7,200 nt of DNA from Chloroflexota bacterium (GTDB taxonomy: Bacteria; Chloroflexota; Dehalococcoidia; Dehalococcoidales; JAUYDJ01): contig JAUYDJ010000099.1 in assembly GCA_030690025.1 (NCBI GenBank), positions 1 through 7,200 on the forward strand. Reading direction: 5' to 3'. The position numbers and the translations under genes are program-made. Every line of letters begins with the position of its first letter. The stretch's first letter is position 1. The notes beneath the pieces were generated by a model that saw only the letters and a list, made by a program, of their open reading frames with translations, had not been told where the DNA came from and ran no database searches. Shown here piece after piece: positions 6,141 through 7,200 of the stretch.

Positions 6141-7200
6141 ATGGCTGAAAAGACTTTGAATCACGAGGGACCCGCCACTTGCCCACACGGCGTGCTGGGT
6201 TACTGCTACAAGTGTGCCGAAGAGGAGTTTAAGCCCCGGAAGGAACTGTTTTTCATCATCAGCTCTGTAGCCCTTTTTGCCCTTGGCATGGTTTTCAGGG
6301 ACACGTTGCATGACACGCCATATTCCGTTGGAGAATACGCAGTACTGCTCTCGGCATACCTGCTAAGCGGCTGGCGGGTGCTCTGGACAGCCTTCCGTAA
6401 CCTCATTCATGGAGAGGTCTTCGATGAGAACTTCCTGATGTCGGTGGCCACTCTGGGAGCCATTGCTATCCACGAGATACCCGAGGCCGTGGGGGTGATG
6501 CTTTTCTTTAAGGTGGGCGAGTTCTTCCAGGAGCTTTCGGTTAACCGCTCCCGAAGGTCGGTAAGGGCTTTAATGGATATTCGCCCGGATTACGCCAACC
6601 TGAAGAAAAGAGAGGAGATAAGGAAAGTAGCCCCGGAAGAGGTTCACGTTGGAGATGAGATTATCGTCAAGCCGGGGGAAAGAATTCCTCTCGATGGCGA
6701 GATTCTGGAGGGAAGCACGCTGGTAGACACATCGGCTCTAACCGGTGAATCGGTTCCCAGAAGCGCTGGCGCCGGCGATAAAGTACTGGCGGGCATGATC
6801 AATAAGACCGGCTCGCTTACTATCAAGGTGACCAGGAAATTTAGCGAATCTTCAATATCCCGGATTCTGGAGATGGTAGAAAACGCTGCCAGCCGGAAAG
6901 CGCCGACCGAAAAGTTTATCACCTCATTTGCCCGGTATTATACTCCCGCGGTCGTTATTAGCGCCCTGGCAGTTGCTGTGATTCCCCCTCTGGTGATAGA
7001 AGGGGCGACATTTTCCCAGTGGATTTACCGCGCCCTGGTGCTGCTGGTAATCTCCTGCCCCTGCGCCCTGGTCATAAGTGTCCCCCTGGGCTATTTTGGC
7101 GGTATTGGCGGCGCTTCCCGCAAGGGAATCCTGATGAAAGGCGCCAGCTACCTGGATGTGCTCACACAGGTAAAAACCGCTGTTTTTGACAAGACGGGCA
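6141..7200 (+). CDS. cadA: Heavy-metal P1B-type ATPase, Zn/Cd/Pb type (3' end missing)
   Basis: An open frame runs from the ATG at 6141 past the right edge, giving 353 codons. It is the N-terminal half of a P1B ATPase that exports soft divalent metals at the cost of ATP. The actuator motif TGES is at residues 201-204. The metal-site motif CPC (306-308) is followed by ALVISVPLGYFGGIGGASRK, typical of Zn/Cd/Pb pumps. DKTG (350-353) contains the phosphorylated Asp350, and the window stops one base into the next codon. Hydrophobic helices lie at about 36-52, 65-83, 97-112, 115-130, 266-285 and 293-316. There is no HMA domain; residues 14-25 hold Cys14, His16, Cys22 and Cys25 instead. An in-frame stop at 6120-6122 and an AGAAGGAAGA ribosome binding site support this start. 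It lies 72 bp after ynfA. Metal specificity needs the missing C-terminal helices. Confidence 0.94.
   Translation, partial: MAEKTLNHEGPATCPHGVLGYCYKCAEEEFKPRKELFFIISSVALFALGMVFRDTLHDTPYSVGEYAVLLSAYLLSGWRVLWTAFRNLIHGEVFDENFLMSVATLGAIAIHEIPEAVGVMLFFKVGEFFQELSVNRSRRSVRALMDIRPDYANLKKREEIRKVAPEEVHVGDEIIVKPGERIPLDGEILEGSTLVDTSALTGESVPRSAGAGDKVLAGMINKTGSLTIKVTRKFSESSISRILEMVENAASRKAPTEKFITSFARYYTPAVVISALAVAVIPPLVIEGATFSQWIYRALVLLVISCPCALVISVPLGYFGGIGGASRKGILMKGASYLDVLTQVKTAVFDKTG

Noticed and set aside
5973..6311. Minus-strand 112-codon frame across the ynfA end and ATPase start
   Set aside because: It runs antisense to two well-supported genes and spans the intergenic gap between them, with no domain of its own.

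Overview
The window suggests a bacterial chromosome of moderately high GC content. Gene content is typical of an anaerobic or sediment-type bacterium. A Chloroflexota (Dehalococcoidia-like) origin fits three things: the linked site-2 protease and pyruvate kinase, the TSUP plus DUF1634 pair, and an ATTGCGAG...GCAATCTC-type intergenic repeat. This assignment is inference from gene style; no rRNA or other marker gene is present. I see no tRNA, rRNA, CRISPR array, insertion sequence or phage gene.

The minus-strand block runs from 5155 down to the left edge. In transcription order it holds a membrane site-2 metalloprotease with two CBS domains (5155-4037), pyruvate kinase (3988-2576), a TauE/SafE-family anion exporter with a TTG start (2454-1645), a 335-bp gap carrying a palindromic repeat and further hairpins (1310-1644), a second TauE/SafE-family exporter (1309-479), and a DUF1634 membrane protein whose start overlaps the exporter stop by 4 bp (482-90). 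The last 16 bases are the start of another minus-strand gene with a strong ribosome binding site and a plausible promoter of its own.

The plus-strand block runs from 5309 to the right edge and reads as a metal-resistance operon. It holds an ArsR/SmtB-family (CadC-like) metal sensor repressor, a small four-helix YnfA/UPF0060 membrane protein, and the N-terminal half of a Zn/Cd/Pb-type P1B ATPase. The ATPase is cut by the window edge exactly at its DKTG phosphorylation motif. The two blocks are divergent and share a 153-bp intergenic region with a good sigma-70-type promoter in each direction. The likely logic is that the sensor represses its own operon until Cd, Pb or Zn arrives, and the ATPase then pumps the metal out. 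YnfA may assist export.

The points most worth a second look are a pyruvate kinase with the residue signature of K+-independent enzymes, a sensor that keeps ligands of two different metal sites, an ATPase with a short Cys/His cluster where an HMA domain would often be, and a YnfA protein embedded in a metal operon. I did not find a clearly undescribed system.
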